Of a DNA stretch of 64,000 bases, positions 26,339-35,145 are shown one piece after another. The notes beneath the pieces were generated by a model that had not been told where the DNA came from, made no database searches, and saw only the letters and a list, made by a program, of their open reading frames with translations. The position numbers were made by a program, and so were the translations under genes. Source of the DNA: Cyclobacteriaceae bacterium. GTDB taxonomy: Bacteria > Bacteroidota > Bacteroidia > Cytophagales > Cyclobacteriaceae. The stretch lies in the NCBI GenBank assembly GCA_028285445.1, contig JANQPQ010000012.1, positions 62,001-126,000 on the forward strand, written 5' to 3'. The first letter of the stretch is position 1. Every line of letters starts with the position of its first letter.

Positions 26339-27642
26339 GCATCATCAACTTGCTTATTCATTATCGTAACCTTCCGAAGGAAGTAGAAACCAAGAATGAA
26401 GAATATTCCCAAGGCCAAGGCGCTGTTTCTCATGCTTCCAGTTAAATGCTCAATGGCTCCATAAGAAAAAGTACCAACAACTATGGAAACATTGTAGGTA
26501 ACATCGTAGAAGCTAAAGTAAGATGCGTGATCAATCGTTGAATCTGGTATCAGTTTGGAGTAGGTAGCCCGTGATAAGGCTTGGATTCCTCCCATCACCA
26601 TGCCCACCACAAAAGCCAGTCCGTAAAACTGGTACTCATTTACGGTGAAGTAAGCTGCGACGCAAATAAGAACCCAAATCACAATCATTGTTGAGAGGCT
26701 ATACTTGTTACCACGTGCCTCAGAAACTTTTGCAAACAGGTAAGATCCCCCAATTGCAACTAATTGTATTACGAGTACTGACAAAATCAGCTTGCTATCT
26801 TCAAGTGCCAACTCTTTTGTACCAAATAGTACGGCTAAGTACATAACTGTTTGAACACCAGTATTATAAAAGAAGAAAGATGTCAGGAATTTCTTGAGGT
26901 CCGGTAGCCCTTCAAGGCTTCTCCATACTTTTCTAATTTCTGCATAGCCCTTCGTGAGGTATTCGCCTGTAACCTTTCTATTAAACGGGTTTGATGGCAG
27001 GTAATAAAAGCTAATTTGCGCAAAGCCCATCCACCACAAGCCAACGGTAAGAAATGAAACTCTGGCGGCAAATCCACCATCTCCAAGGCCGAACATTTCT
27101 GGCATCTGCACCATTACCAGATTTACAATAAGCAATAAGACACTCCCTATGTAGCCAAAAGAAAATCCTTTTGCGCTAACAATATCAAACCTGTCTGATG
27201 ATACAATTTCCGGCAAGTAAGAATTATAAAAAACCAAGCTTCCGGAATATCCGATACTGGCCATAACTGAGAAGATAATGCCCAACTCAATATTTGGTCC
27301 GGTAAAGAAGAATAGGCCAATACATGAAAAGGATCCTAAATAGGTGAACATACCCATGAAAAATTTCTTCTTTCCGCTATAGTCTGCAATCCCTGATAAG
27401 AGCGGCAGAATTGCCGCGACAACCAGGAAAGAGAATGACAAAGCATAAGAATACAGGACACTATTGACTACCTCCATTCCGAAGAAATTCACCATGTCAC
27501 TGCCATCCAAAGCTTTGGTCACACTGCTGTAATAGGTTGGAAAAATGGCAGAAGTTATAACCAGTGAATAGACTGAATTAGCCCAGTCAAACATACACCA
27601 GGCGTTTACTACTTTTTTGTTGTTGAGTGCAGTGGTGGTCAT
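26335..27642 (-). CDS. UMF1-family MFS transporter (Atg22-like)
   Basis: Inner-membrane transporter of 435 residues with about 12 hydrophobic helices. The N-terminus NNKKVVNAWCMFDWANSVYSLVI is the UMF1 signature (W-x-x-(F/Y)-D-W-A-N-S). Loop motif GIADYSGKKKFF lies after helix 2. UMF1 relatives export amino acids or other small molecules in yeast vacuoles; the bacterial substrate is unknown. Its ATG at 27642 lies directly at the T-run of a terminator hairpin belonging to the upstream exbD operon, so its own transcription start and ribosome binding are unclear. Confidence 0.9.
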   Translation of the reverse strand: MTTTALNNKKVVNAWCMFDWANSVYSLVITSAIFPTYYSSVTKALDGSDMVNFFGMEVVNSVLYSYALSFSFLVVAAILPLLSGIADYSGKKKFFMGMFTYLGSFSCIGLFFFTGPNIELGIIFSVMASIGYSGSLVFYNSYLPEIVSSDRFDIVSAKGFSFGYIGSVLLLIVNLVMVQMPEMFGLGDGGFAARVSFLTVGLWWMGFAQISFYYLPSNPFNRKVTGEYLTKGYAEIRKVWRSLEGLPDLKKFLTSFFFYNTGVQTVMYLAVLFGTKELALEDSKLILSVLVIQLVAIGGSYLFAKVSEARGNKYSLSTMIVIWVLICVAAYFTVNEYQFYGLAFVVGMVMGGIQALSRATYSKLIPDSTIDHASYFSFYDVTYNVSIVVGTFSYGAIEHLTGSMRNSALALGIFFILGFYFLRKVTIMNKQVDDA

Positions 27643-27677
27643 AAAAAAAGTCTTTCCTAATAATAAGAAAGACTTTT
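27643..27677 (-). terminator. Intrinsic terminator of the ExbB/ExbD operon
   Basis: Arms 27646-27656 and 27667-27677 (AAAAGTCTTTC/GAAAGACTTTT) form a perfect 11-bp stem with a 10-nt loop. Read on the minus strand it is followed by a run of seven T, ending on the ATG of the next gene (27642). It lies 22 bp after the exbD stop at 27700. Confidence 0.8.
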
Positions 27678-27699
27678 AGATATTAATAATTTCGAATTC

Positions 27700-28161
27700 T
27701 TATTCTATCACCTTCTGCGGAGTCGAGTACATCAACTTTCTGGCATTGGCCTCACGAAGTTGAAGCTGAACGTCTGAGATCAATCCCATTTTGGTTTCTT
27801 CATCAACTTTCAATGAAATTGTGATCTGGTCTCTCTCAACCTCATCCAGTTTATCCTTCTCCTGTGTCACCCACATGATGATATCTTTTGTGTCGATGAA
27901 AACATCATTTGCTTGAATACGCGCTTCCTGTCCAAACTGCTCAGGTTTTTTCGGCTCACCTATGTACAGGTACTTAACCAATGACTTTCGTTGCAGTTTT
28001 CTTAATTCTTGTGCTTGTGGTATCCGCTGCTGCACCTGGATTGTTACTTCTCTCAACACGGTTGTAACCATGAAAAAGAAAAGCAGCATAAATATAATAT
28101 CCGGCAGTGCTGACGTGGGTATGTCCTGACTGGCGTTAGATTTTTTCTTGAATTTAGACAT
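27700..28161 (-). CDS. ExbD/TolR family protein (second copy)
   Basis: 153 residues: a cytoplasmic N-terminal tail, one membrane helix (about 20-42) with the functional Asp D21 in SALPDIIFMLLFFFMV, and a periplasmic domain (about 45-150). Works with an ExbB-type channel to use proton flow for moving or energising envelope partners. Starts 1 bp after the stop of the other exbD gene, so the two are co-translated. Operon order: exbB, three-helix protein, exbD, exbD. No TonB gene is present here. Confidence 0.9.
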   Translation of the reverse strand: MSKFKKKSNASQDIPTSALPDIIFMLLFFFMVTTVLREVTIQVQQRIPQAQELRKLQRKSLVKYLYIGEPKKPEQFGQEARIQANDVFIDTKDIIMWVTQEKDKLDEVERDQITISLKVDEETKMGLISDVQLQLREANARKLMYSTPQKVIE

Positions 28162-28162
28162 C

Positions 28163-28753
28163 TTAGTTCCCTCCTATTTTTGTAGGCTCCGCAATAGAGA
28201 TCTGCATAGGTATGGTAATTTCTCCATCAATTACGCCTCTGCCTCTGTCGTAAATCTCCTTGTTGCTAGGATCTTTCAGATCTGAAGCAAGTTCTCTCCA
28301 TTCGGCATTGGTTAGCCCTACTCGTTCTGCGTAAATGTCGTAATAGGCTCCCTGTAACTCGTCAAGCACACCGATAAAATACTCATAGCTTGTTCCCCTA
28401 TCAGTTTTCAACGAAACGATGGCATCTTTAGGTGAATCAGATTTTTCAGGATCTTTGCCATAGTTGAGAACATGATCTTTTACCATTTGCCTGATTGAAG
28501 GGATATCTGTAACAACTTCTCCTTCAACCAATATTCTATCAGCTGAATTGATGAGAACCTTAAAGAGATTTTTCTCCTTGATTTTAATATCTATTATCTC
28601 TTGCTCATCAGGCTTTGGTGGCAACACCATTGTAAGCCCCTTATCATTTGCAATAGTAGTTGTAACCAAAAAGAAAATCAGGAGCAAAAAGGCAATGTCA
28701 GCCATTGAGCTGGAATTGATTTCTGGTCCTCCACGGTTTCTTCCTCGTGCCAT
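28163..28753 (-). CDS. ExbD/TolR family protein (first copy)
   Basis: 196 residues, longer than the second copy. One membrane helix (about 16-38) carries the functional Asp D19 in SSMADIAFLLLIFFLV. The periplasmic part includes an ExbD-type domain and a long insertion (about 80-190, with SLKTDRGTSYEYFIGVLDELQGAYYD) of the type seen in Bacteroidota ExbD. The start overlaps the stop of the three-helix protein gene (TAATG). Paired with the shorter ExbD 1 bp downstream; two unlike ExbD subunits could form a hetero-dimer in the channel, which is inference. Confidence 0.9.
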   Translation of the reverse strand: MARGRNRGGPEINSSSMADIAFLLLIFFLVTTTIANDKGLTMVLPPKPDEQEIIDIKIKEKNLFKVLINSADRILVEGEVVTDIPSIRQMVKDHVLNYGKDPEKSDSPKDAIVSLKTDRGTSYEYFIGVLDELQGAYYDIYAERVGLTNAEWRELASDLKDPSNKEIYDRGRGVIDGEITIPMQISIAEPTKIGGN

Positions 28754-29082
28754 TACTTTATCATTTTACTTACTTCTGTATAAATAATTCCGACCACAGC
28801 AAAACCTATGAGTAAATACATCATGGTGATTGCACCGCCAACCATCTTGGAGGTAGCACCAGTACTTACCTCATGGGCTATGTACTTTGCCGTAACTTCA
28901 TCACCGGCCATTGCCCAGGCGATTAGAAACACTACCGCGATTCCTGCCACTCCAATCAAGGCCTTTTTCAAACCACTGGGGTTACTCATGGCATTGATTA
29001 ATGGCAGAACGATAGCACCTAATCCAGCCACAATAACCAGAATGTAGGCGAATATCAGACTAAAGTTTACTACTCCTTCCAT
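28753..29082 (-). CDS. Three-helix membrane protein of the ExbB/ExbD operon
   Basis: 109 residues with three hydrophobic segments (about 6-28, 38-60 and 82-104) and a short polar tail. The middle loop contains DEVTAKYIAHEVSTGATSKMVGG. It has no named domain I can recognise, but proteins of this size between exbB and exbD recur in Bacteroidota. It lies 20 bp after exbB and overlaps exbD by 1 bp. A role as an extra membrane subunit or assembly factor of the channel is plausible and unproven. Confidence 0.75.
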   Translation of the reverse strand: MEGVVNFSLIFAYILVIVAGLGAIVLPLINAMSNPSGLKKALIGVAGIAVVFLIAWAMAGDEVTAKYIAHEVSTGATSKMVGGAITMMYLLIGFAVVGIIYTEVSKMIK

Positions 29083-29102
29083 TTGTTAGGTCCTTTTGGA
29101 TT

Positions 29103-29951
29103 TTACTTTAAGTTGTGCTTAACCAGAAGGTCAACAAGTGAAATAGATGCGTCTTCCATGTCGTTAACAAGCGAATCAATTTTGGACACTAAGTAGTTGT
29201 AGAACAACTGTAGAATAACACCTACAATAAGTCCTGCAACTGTTGTTAGAAGGGCCACCTTGATACCGTTTGCAACAATTTGAGGAGAGATATCACCGGC
29301 TGCTTCAATCGCATCAAAGGCGAAAATCATACCTACAACCGTTCCCATGAATCCAAGCATCGGGGCCAGAGAGATGAACAATGATATCCAAACTAGTCCT
29401 TTTTCTAATCGGCCCATTTCAACTGAGCCGTAGGCAACGATGGACTTCTCCACCATTTCGATACCTTCAGACATTCTCATCAGCCCTTGGGTGAATATGG
29501 AGGCAACAGGTCCTCGTGTGTTCTTTGTTACTTCCTTAGCTGCGTCTACCCCACCTGAGCTCAGTGCGTCTTCAATATTGGCAAGAAGTTTCTTGGTGTT
29601 AGTAGTTGCAAGATTTAAGGTGATAATTCTCTCAATGGCCAGTGCCAGTCCAAGAATTAAACAAACCAGTACAATTCCCATAAACTGCCAGCCACCTTCA
29701 ATGAATTTCTCCTTAACCAGTTGGTGGAAGCTTTGTTCAACTACTGGCTCATCTGCGGCAGGTTCCGGAGTAGTATCCTGTGCCGTATCATCGGTCGTTG
29801 CATCCTGCGCGGTGTCGTCGGCAACGGAAGCACTATCAGCAGCTTCGGTATTAGTACTATCTTGTGTAGCATCTTCCTGGGCATATGAGTAGGTTGAGTA
29901 TCCCATGGTTAGTATACCCACAATGCCCAATAAAGTAATTAGTTTTTTCAT
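29103..29951 (-). CDS. MotA/TolQ/ExbB proton channel protein with signal peptide and acidic periplasmic region
   Basis: 282 residues. An N-terminal signal sequence or first helix (1-24, ending in SYAQ) is followed by a low-complexity segment (about 25-72) of repeated Asp, Thr, Ala, Gln and Glu (units such as DDTAQDAT). The ExbB body follows: helix at about 90-112, and helices at about 190-212 and 228-252 with the family motif APMLGFMGTVVGMIFAFDAI. First gene of the operon. Its extra N-terminal acidic region is unlike E. coli ExbB but common among Bacteroidota ExbB. Confidence 0.92.
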   Translation of the reverse strand: MKKLITLLGIVGILTMGYSTYSYAQEDATQDSTNTEAADSASVADDTAQDATTDDTAQDTTPEPAADEPVVEQSFHQLVKEKFIEGGWQFMGIVLVCLILGLALAIERIITLNLATTNTKKLLANIEDALSSGGVDAAKEVTKNTRGPVASIFTQGLMRMSEGIEMVEKSIVAYGSVEMGRLEKGLVWISLFISLAPMLGFMGTVVGMIFAFDAIEAAGDISPQIVANGIKVALLTTVAGLIVGVILQLFYNYLVSKIDSLVNDMEDASISLVDLLVKHNLK

Positions 29952-30021
29952 AGTTTAAGTTTTATAGATCCTGAATCACTTACAGTTTATAGTTCAATTT
30001 TATTTCAAAATTCCTCGGTTG

Positions 30022-30110
30022 CGGAGAGAGAGGGATTCGAACCCTCGGTACCCCGGAGGGGGCACACTCACTTTCCAGGCGAGCACCTTCGACCACTCGG
30101 TCATCTCTCC
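30022..30110 (-). tRNA. tRNA-Ser (anticodon GGA)
   Basis: The minus strand folds as a long-variable-arm tRNA. Acceptor GGAGAGA (5' end at 30110) pairs with TCTCTCC, with discriminator G at 30022. The anticodon loop is CTGGAAA with anticodon GGA, and the T loop is GGTTCGAATCC. The 89-nt length is right for a serine tRNA. CCA is not encoded. Confidence 0.96.
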
Positions 30111-30193
30111 GGAATTTCAAAACTTAAGCCACAAATAAATCAATAAAATATCCTTAATGCAAGTATTCATTAGATTTTCCTAACTGGCCCAAA

Positions 30194-31258
30194 TTAGGTC
30201 ATTTCGCCACATATTGGGTTAGTCAGATTTTTTGTTAAGATTTCTTGTGGAAGGTTTTTTCCAAGCAAAATCATCATTTTCGTGACTGCCGCTTCGGTGG
30301 TAATATCACTACCGCTCAACACTCCTATCTGCTTCAAGTGGCGACTGGTTTCATATTCACCTTGCCTTACTTTCCCACCTTCACATTGAGAAACATTAAA
30401 AATAACTATTCCTTTAGTTATGGCCGTCTGCAATGCTGCTGTAAGCCACTCTGCAGTTTGTGCATTACCCGCTCCAAAAGTTTCCAAAACCACTCCACGA
30501 ACACCCGGTGTATTTAACACCGCAGTTACCGATGACTCACTGATTCCAGGGAAGAGTTTCAGCACTATTATGTTATTATCAAGTTGAGTATTCAATTGTA
30601 GTTTTGAGTCGTCACTTACCTTTCGGATCGCAGCGAAGTCGAAGTCTATCTCAACGCCCGAAACAGCCAATGCCGGGTAGTTCTCAGACTTAAAGGCATC
30701 AAAGTGACTACTCTCCATCTTTTTAGACCTATTACCCCTTAGCAAAAAGTAGTTAAAGTAGATACAAACTTCAGGTACAACCGGTGAACCGTTTTCTCTT
30801 CTCGAAGCAATTTCAATGGCGGTAATTAAGTTCTCCCTCGCGTCTGAGCGAGCTGCCGAAATAGGAAGTTGTGCTCCGGTTAGTACCACCGGTTTATTCA
30901 AACCCTCCAGCATAAAACTTAAGGCTGAGGCTGTATATGCCATGGTATCTGTACCATGCAGTATCACAAACCCATCCTGGTCGTCGTAGTTGTCAGCTAT
31001 TATTTTTGAAATCTCCACCCAGTGATCGGGGCTTACATTTGAAGAATCTATTGGTTCCTCGAATGAAATTACTGTGAGAGAGAGGTTAAAAGTCTTCAGA
31101 CTTGGTACGTTGTCAAGAATACGTTGAAAGTCAAAAGGAACCAATGCACCAGACTCATCCTTGCCCATACCCATAGTTCCACCAGTATAGATCAGCAGAA
31201 TGGAAGCCTCCGGAGCTTGTGGGGAGGCTGTGTCTATGTTAATTCTCTGGTAACTCAT
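30194..31258 (-). CDS. Type I (cytoplasmic) L-asparaginase
   Basis: Hydrolyses asparagine to aspartate and ammonia. 354 residues from the ATG at 31258; the TTG nine bases upstream is less likely. Catalytic Thr motifs: IYTGGTMGM near the N-terminus and VILHGTDTMAYTASALSFML, plus VLTGAQLP. No signal peptide, which fits the cytoplasmic type. The C-terminal half is the usual small domain. The start lies inside the end of the TatD gene (20-bp overlap), so the two are probably translated together. Confidence 0.93.
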   Translation of the reverse strand: MSYQRINIDTASPQAPEASILLIYTGGTMGMGKDESGALVPFDFQRILDNVPSLKTFNLSLTVISFEEPIDSSNVSPDHWVEISKIIADNYDDQDGFVILHGTDTMAYTASALSFMLEGLNKPVVLTGAQLPISAARSDARENLITAIEIASRRENGSPVVPEVCIYFNYFLLRGNRSKKMESSHFDAFKSENYPALAVSGVEIDFDFAAIRKVSDDSKLQLNTQLDNNIIVLKLFPGISESSVTAVLNTPGVRGVVLETFGAGNAQTAEWLTAALQTAITKGIVIFNVSQCEGGKVRQGEYETSRHLKQIGVLSGSDITTEAAVTKMMILLGKNLPQEILTKNLTNPICGEMT

Positions 31259-32048
31259 GGTTTTCAAAGAGTTTTCTTGTGTTTGCGGTGGTTATGTCCA
31301 TTACAGCCTCTACGGCCACACCCTTGATGTCAGCAATCCTCTGAGCAATCAGTTGTAAATAAAGAGGTTCATTGCGTTTTCCCCGGTTTGGAGTTGGGGC
31401 CAGGTATGGACTATCTGTTTCAAGGAGCAAATGCTGAAGGTCAATATTCACCAATTGCTTGTCCAGTCCCCCGTTTTTGAAAGTGACGACTCCTCCAATT
31501 CCCAGAAAGAATCCCAGGTCGGTAATCCGCTTCGCCTGTTGATCATTTCCAGTGAAGCAATGGAATACTCCGGTGAGAGTTCCATCTTGCAACTGCTCAA
31601 CCATGGCGATTGTTTGATCCAGGGTTTCCCGACAGTGAATAACCACTGGTTTTGAAAGTCTCCTGGCAAATTCAATTTGAGTCTTAAACGCGTGCTGTTG
31701 CTCTTTCCAAAAAGTTTTGTCCCAGTATAAGTCGGTACCAATTTCTCCCACAGCTGCAAAATCCTTCTTATGAAGCCATTCCTCAACCAGGGCCAGTTCC
31801 TTTTCTACATTCTCATTAACAGAACAGGGATGTAGGCCCATCATGGGGATACAAAGATCAGGGAATCGCTGATTGAGATCCAACATAGCATCTATGGTTG
31901 TACTATCAATATTTGGAGTGTATACCTTTGACAGTCCAATATGCCGACCTCTTTCCAAAACCATTTCTATATCATCCTTAAACTCCTTAAGGTAAAGGTG
32001 TGCATGTGAGTCAATCATTTCAGGGGCATCACGATCCATCGCAGGCAT
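31239..32048 (-). CDS. TatD-family metal-dependent hydrolase
   Basis: 269 residues, metal-dependent hydrolase with a TIM-barrel fold, often called a DNase. Metal ligands are visible: DSHAHLYL (HxH), GEIGTDLYWD (Glu), VVIHCRE (His), GVFHCFTG (His) and LLETDSPYLAP (Asp). An internal ATG (MIDSHAHL, 32018) would remove ten non-conserved residues and could be the true start. 28 bp after the GT2 gene and overlapping the asparaginase gene, at the end of the glycan gene set. Confidence 0.92.
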   Translation of the reverse strand: MPAMDRDAPEMIDSHAHLYLKEFKDDIEMVLERGRHIGLSKVYTPNIDSTTIDAMLDLNQRFPDLCIPMMGLHPCSVNENVEKELALVEEWLHKKDFAAVGEIGTDLYWDKTFWKEQQHAFKTQIEFARRLSKPVVIHCRETLDQTIAMVEQLQDGTLTGVFHCFTGNDQQAKRITDLGFFLGIGGVVTFKNGGLDKQLVNIDLQHLLLETDSPYLAPTPNRGKRNEPLYLQLIAQRIADIKGVAVEAVMDITTANTRKLFENHELPEN

Positions 32049-32076
32049 AAGTGGTTAACAGGCTAAAAGTCACAAC

Positions 32077-33177
32077 CTAATAGTGACGTCCTTTCCATTC
32101 TATTTTAGTCGGAAGGACGTAATTGATAAGTGAAGTTAAATATAGACCAAATTGATAGAGATGGAATACCGGGCTGGCGATTAAACTGGGTCTAACTTGC
32201 AAGGTAGATGACAAGACATACATAAGCATACTATGAAGTAGCAGCTTAGCAACTGCGGCAACAAGAGCACTCAGGGGGCTTGCCCAAATCAGTAGTAATA
32301 CTGTGGGCCAAAAGAGGGTTTGCACTATTAGCAATAGAACTATTATAATATTACTTCGGAATACTGCGGTTAGCCAACGTCTTCTCTGGGCCAGCAATTC
32401 CGCAAAATCGCTCTTAGCAATTGTATTGCCCAAAACATCCGGGCCAAATAGAAACCTGGCTTTAAACCCTTGCCGGTGAGCTGCTCTTAATAAGTCAAAA
32501 TCCTCGGTTACCGTGGGCCCTAGAGATTCAAATCCACCAATAGCTTTATAGGCATCCATTGATATTCTCATATTATTGCCAATGGCTGTTATTGGCCAGC
32601 CCATATCTGCCAAAATTTTTATCCGGCACAAAGCCAGCAGCCATTCTAATCCTTGCAGCTCGCTCCAAAGAGAGGAACGTTTAGTGGTAGTAATACCAAA
32701 GGCTATATCAGCATTGTTACTTGTCGCTATCATTGCCTTGACCCAGGCTGCTGGCAGTTCCATGTCGGCATCGGTGATAAGCAACTGCTCGCCCGAGGCG
32801 ACAGCAGACAATTGACTGAGTACATTGGCCTTGGCAATACATAATTCAGTAGGTCTTTTCGTTTTTACTACCTGAATAAAATCATGTGACTCTGAGTACT
32901 TTTGGGCAATAGCAAAAGTACTATCCGTTGAATCATCATCACCAATCAAAATCTCCATTCTTTGTACCGGATAGTCCTGAGAAATTAGAGATTGCAGGCA
33001 CCGCTCAATATTTTCTTCTTCATTTCTAGCAGCAATAAGTATGGAAACACTGGGGAGATAAGTGCTTTCATTAATTGCCCCCTCTTCATCCCTGAATTGG
33101 AGGAGATATGCAGCCACCAGGATGATCTCGGCGAATAGATGGACCCCGACAATTACAGCTAGGATTGTCTCAATCAT
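32077..33177 (-). CDS. Family 2 glycosyltransferase, membrane-bound
   Basis: 366 residues. Membrane segment at the N-terminus (about 3-25), a GT2 domain (about 45-270) with VSILIAARNEEENIERCL, the nucleotide-sugar Asp pair GDDDSTD, TDADMELP as the DxD-type motif, acceptor-site TEDFDL, and the QRRRW motif near 267. Two or three helices follow and the protein ends IEWKGRHY. Such enzymes build or extend membrane-linked polysaccharides. It overlaps the deacetylase gene by 4 bp (ATGA), which suggests coupled synthesis of a deacetylated glycan. Confidence 0.92.
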   Translation of the reverse strand: MIETILAVIVGVHLFAEIILVAAYLLQFRDEEGAINESTYLPSVSILIAARNEEENIERCLQSLISQDYPVQRMEILIGDDDSTDSTFAIAQKYSESHDFIQVVKTKRPTELCIAKANVLSQLSAVASGEQLLITDADMELPAAWVKAMIATSNNADIAFGITTTKRSSLWSELQGLEWLLALCRIKILADMGWPITAIGNNMRISMDAYKAIGGFESLGPTVTEDFDLLRAAHRQGFKARFLFGPDVLGNTIAKSDFAELLAQRRRWLTAVFRSNIIIVLLLIVQTLFWPTVLLLIWASPLSALVAAVAKLLLHSMLMYVLSSTLQVRPSLIASPVFHLYQFGLYLTSLINYVLPTKIEWKGRHY

Positions 33178-33803
33178 AGAGCAGCAAAGGTATAGTCCTG
33201 ATCGGAAAAGTGCTGCAGAACCCGGGGCAGGACATATTTCAGGCGCCGTTCTGATTTCTTGCTGTCATGAAATACGACGATTGATCCATCAGAAACAGCT
33301 GCCAGTGTTTTTGAGAGGCACTTATCGGGACTAAGGCTTTTATCAAAGTCTCCGGTGAGCACATCCCACATAACTATCTTATAATCACCATTTAGCTTTT
33401 GAGCTTGCTGGCGTTTAATGAGGCCATAGGGAGGTCTGAAAAGCTTTACAATACGCGCGTAACCTTGCTTTGAAAATTCATTTTGACAAAGTGAAATATT
33501 ATCCAGATACTCGGTGGCAGTAGTTCGCCAGCCATTCAAATGATTATATGTGTGGTTTCCTGCTGAGTGTCCGTTGTCAATTACTCTATTGAAAATCTCT
33601 GGGTACTTACGAACATTATCTCCTACAACAAAGAATGTAGCCTTTGCTTTGAAGGTACTCAACTCTTCTAATACAAAATCTGTAACCTCAGGAATGGGGC
33701 CATCATCGAATGTTAAGTAGATAGTTTTAGTGTCTTCTGGTTTGTCCCACAGGAATTGAGGGAAAAGCGACTTGACTAGAGCAGGCGTCTTATGCCAGTA
33801 CAT
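33174..33803 (-). CDS. Polysaccharide deacetylase (NodB/CE4)
   Basis: 209 residues, one NodB homology domain. All motifs are in place: TFDDGP (metal Asp pair), HSAGNHTYNHL (metal His pair), RPPYG, the MWDVLTGDFD segment and VVFHDS. Probably removes acetyl groups from a polysaccharide or peptidoglycan. No clear signal peptide, so it may act in the cytoplasm or on a precursor. Lies 11 bp after the phosphatase gene and overlaps the next GT2 gene by 4 bp, so the three likely belong to one operon. Confidence 0.93.
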   Translation of the reverse strand: MYWHKTPALVKSLFPQFLWDKPEDTKTIYLTFDDGPIPEVTDFVLEELSTFKAKATFFVVGDNVRKYPEIFNRVIDNGHSAGNHTYNHLNGWRTTATEYLDNISLCQNEFSKQGYARIVKLFRPPYGLIKRQQAQKLNGDYKIVMWDVLTGDFDKSLSPDKCLSKTLAAVSDGSIVVFHDSKKSERRLKYVLPRVLQHFSDQDYTFAAL

Positions 33804-33814
33804 TCAAACCCGGT

Positions 33815-35044
33815 TTAGATTGCCTCCATCTTGCATGAAAGCATGGTGATGTCGTCATTGTAACCATTGTCGCCTTTAAATTTATCAAGATACTTAAGAA
33901 TTTCCTGATGCATCTTCTTCAGATCTACGTCCTTATTTTCAGCAATAAAATCCCGGATTCTCTCAGGTCCAAATTCCTCACCTTTTGAATCAGTGGTCTC
34001 TGTTAGTCCATCTGTATACAGAAAAAGAAGAAAACTATCCAGGTCAGTGATAAAACCTTCGTTGATAAAAGGCAATGGGTGGAATGCCCCTAGCACGGTA
34101 CTTCCCTCATCTAGCATTCTAACGCCATGCTCTTTGTCATATAAAATGGGATGGTTGTGACCAGAGTTAACATAAACCATCGTCTTCAGATTATGATCAT
34201 AAATGGCAGCGAAGAAAGTTATGAAGTTTTCACCCTTTGCGTGCTCCATTATTTGAAAGTTCAGTGCTTCAATAATCTCAGATAAATTTGGAGTTTGCCT
34301 GATGAGAGTTCGTAGTGAAGCCTGAAAGTTTGACATTATAATTGCCGCTGGAATCCCTTTACCAGACACGTCAGCAATGCAAATCAAAAACTGATTTTGG
34401 TTGATTGGAATATAGTCGTAGTAATCTCCTCCTACTGTATGATGAGGTAGATAGCTGGCCTCCAGTTTCAACCTAACTCCATAAGGGAGCTCATCAGGAA
34501 ACAGAAACTTTTGAACATCTTTGGCGATCTCCAACTCTTTCTTAAAGGCCTCCTGCCGCAACTCCTGACGAGCCAGCCTCTTATTCTCAACGGCCACAAT
34601 AATTATATTGGTTAGCGCCTGCAAGTAACTTCCGCTGGCTTCAGTGGTCGTAGTACCAATTTTCACATCTACACTTTGCACAAACAGATAGGCCAGGGTT
34701 TGGTGTTTATGTTGAACCGGTACAACAAGATCGAATTCCGCGAAGCTATCCTCAGCATCAGATTTGAGCTTTTGTATCTGCTTGATCTTCTGTATCTCTT
34801 CTGGTAATTCTATCTCATTAAAATCATTGGTAGTACCAAAATTTACCTTGGTCTGCCAACCTCCTTCATGTACATACAGTGCCACTTTTTGAATGTTCAA
34901 ATTGGCTCTTAATGTGAAATCGAAAATTTTATAAAGAGATTCTTCCGGAAGGTTGTTGTTGATGGCTTGAGTAATTTCAAGCAAGGAGTTTAGCTCCAAC
35001 TCCTTGAGATTATACTTGTCTTGCAGCGTCTTTAAGTCTTCCAA
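33815..35044 (-). CDS. PP2C-type (SpoIIE) serine phosphatase with GAF-like sensor
   Basis: 409 residues. N-terminal helical region and GAF-like domain (about 20-165), a coiled-coil linker (about 165-190) and a SpoIIE phosphatase domain (about 195-405), with GGDYYDYI, IADVSGKGIPAA and LYTDGLTET metal-site motifs. Such proteins dephosphorylate anti-sigma-factor antagonists or similar regulators. The start is a TTG at 35044: there is no ATG or GTG between it and the upstream in-frame stop. Its place inside a glycan gene set suggests it controls envelope genes, which is inference. Confidence 0.9.
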   Translation of the reverse strand: MEDLKTLQDKYNLKELELNSLLEITQAINNNLPEESLYKIFDFTLRANLNIQKVALYVHEGGWQTKVNFGTTNDFNEIELPEEIQKIKQIQKLKSDAEDSFAEFDLVVPVQHKHQTLAYLFVQSVDVKIGTTTTEASGSYLQALTNIIIVAVENKRLARQELRQEAFKKELEIAKDVQKFLFPDELPYGVRLKLEASYLPHHTVGGDYYDYIPINQNQFLICIADVSGKGIPAAIIMSNFQASLRTLIRQTPNLSEIIEALNFQIMEHAKGENFITFFAAIYDHNLKTMVYVNSGHNHPILYDKEHGVRMLDEGSTVLGAFHPLPFINEGFITDLDSFLLFLYTDGLTETTDSKGEEFGPERIRDFIAENKDVDLKKMHQEILKYLDKFKGDNGYNDDITMLSCKMEAI

Positions 35045-35145
35045 AATGAGATAAGTTCAGAGTAAATCTTGTTGCTGATCCAACGCAAGATAGCACTAAA
35101 AATGATTATTGATTGTGAAAAAAATGTTAACGAACTAACAGCAAT

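Noticed and set aside
30170..30200. CCTAA/TTAGG inverted repeat as asparaginase terminator
   Set aside because: The stem is only 5 bp with a long loop and no T-run.
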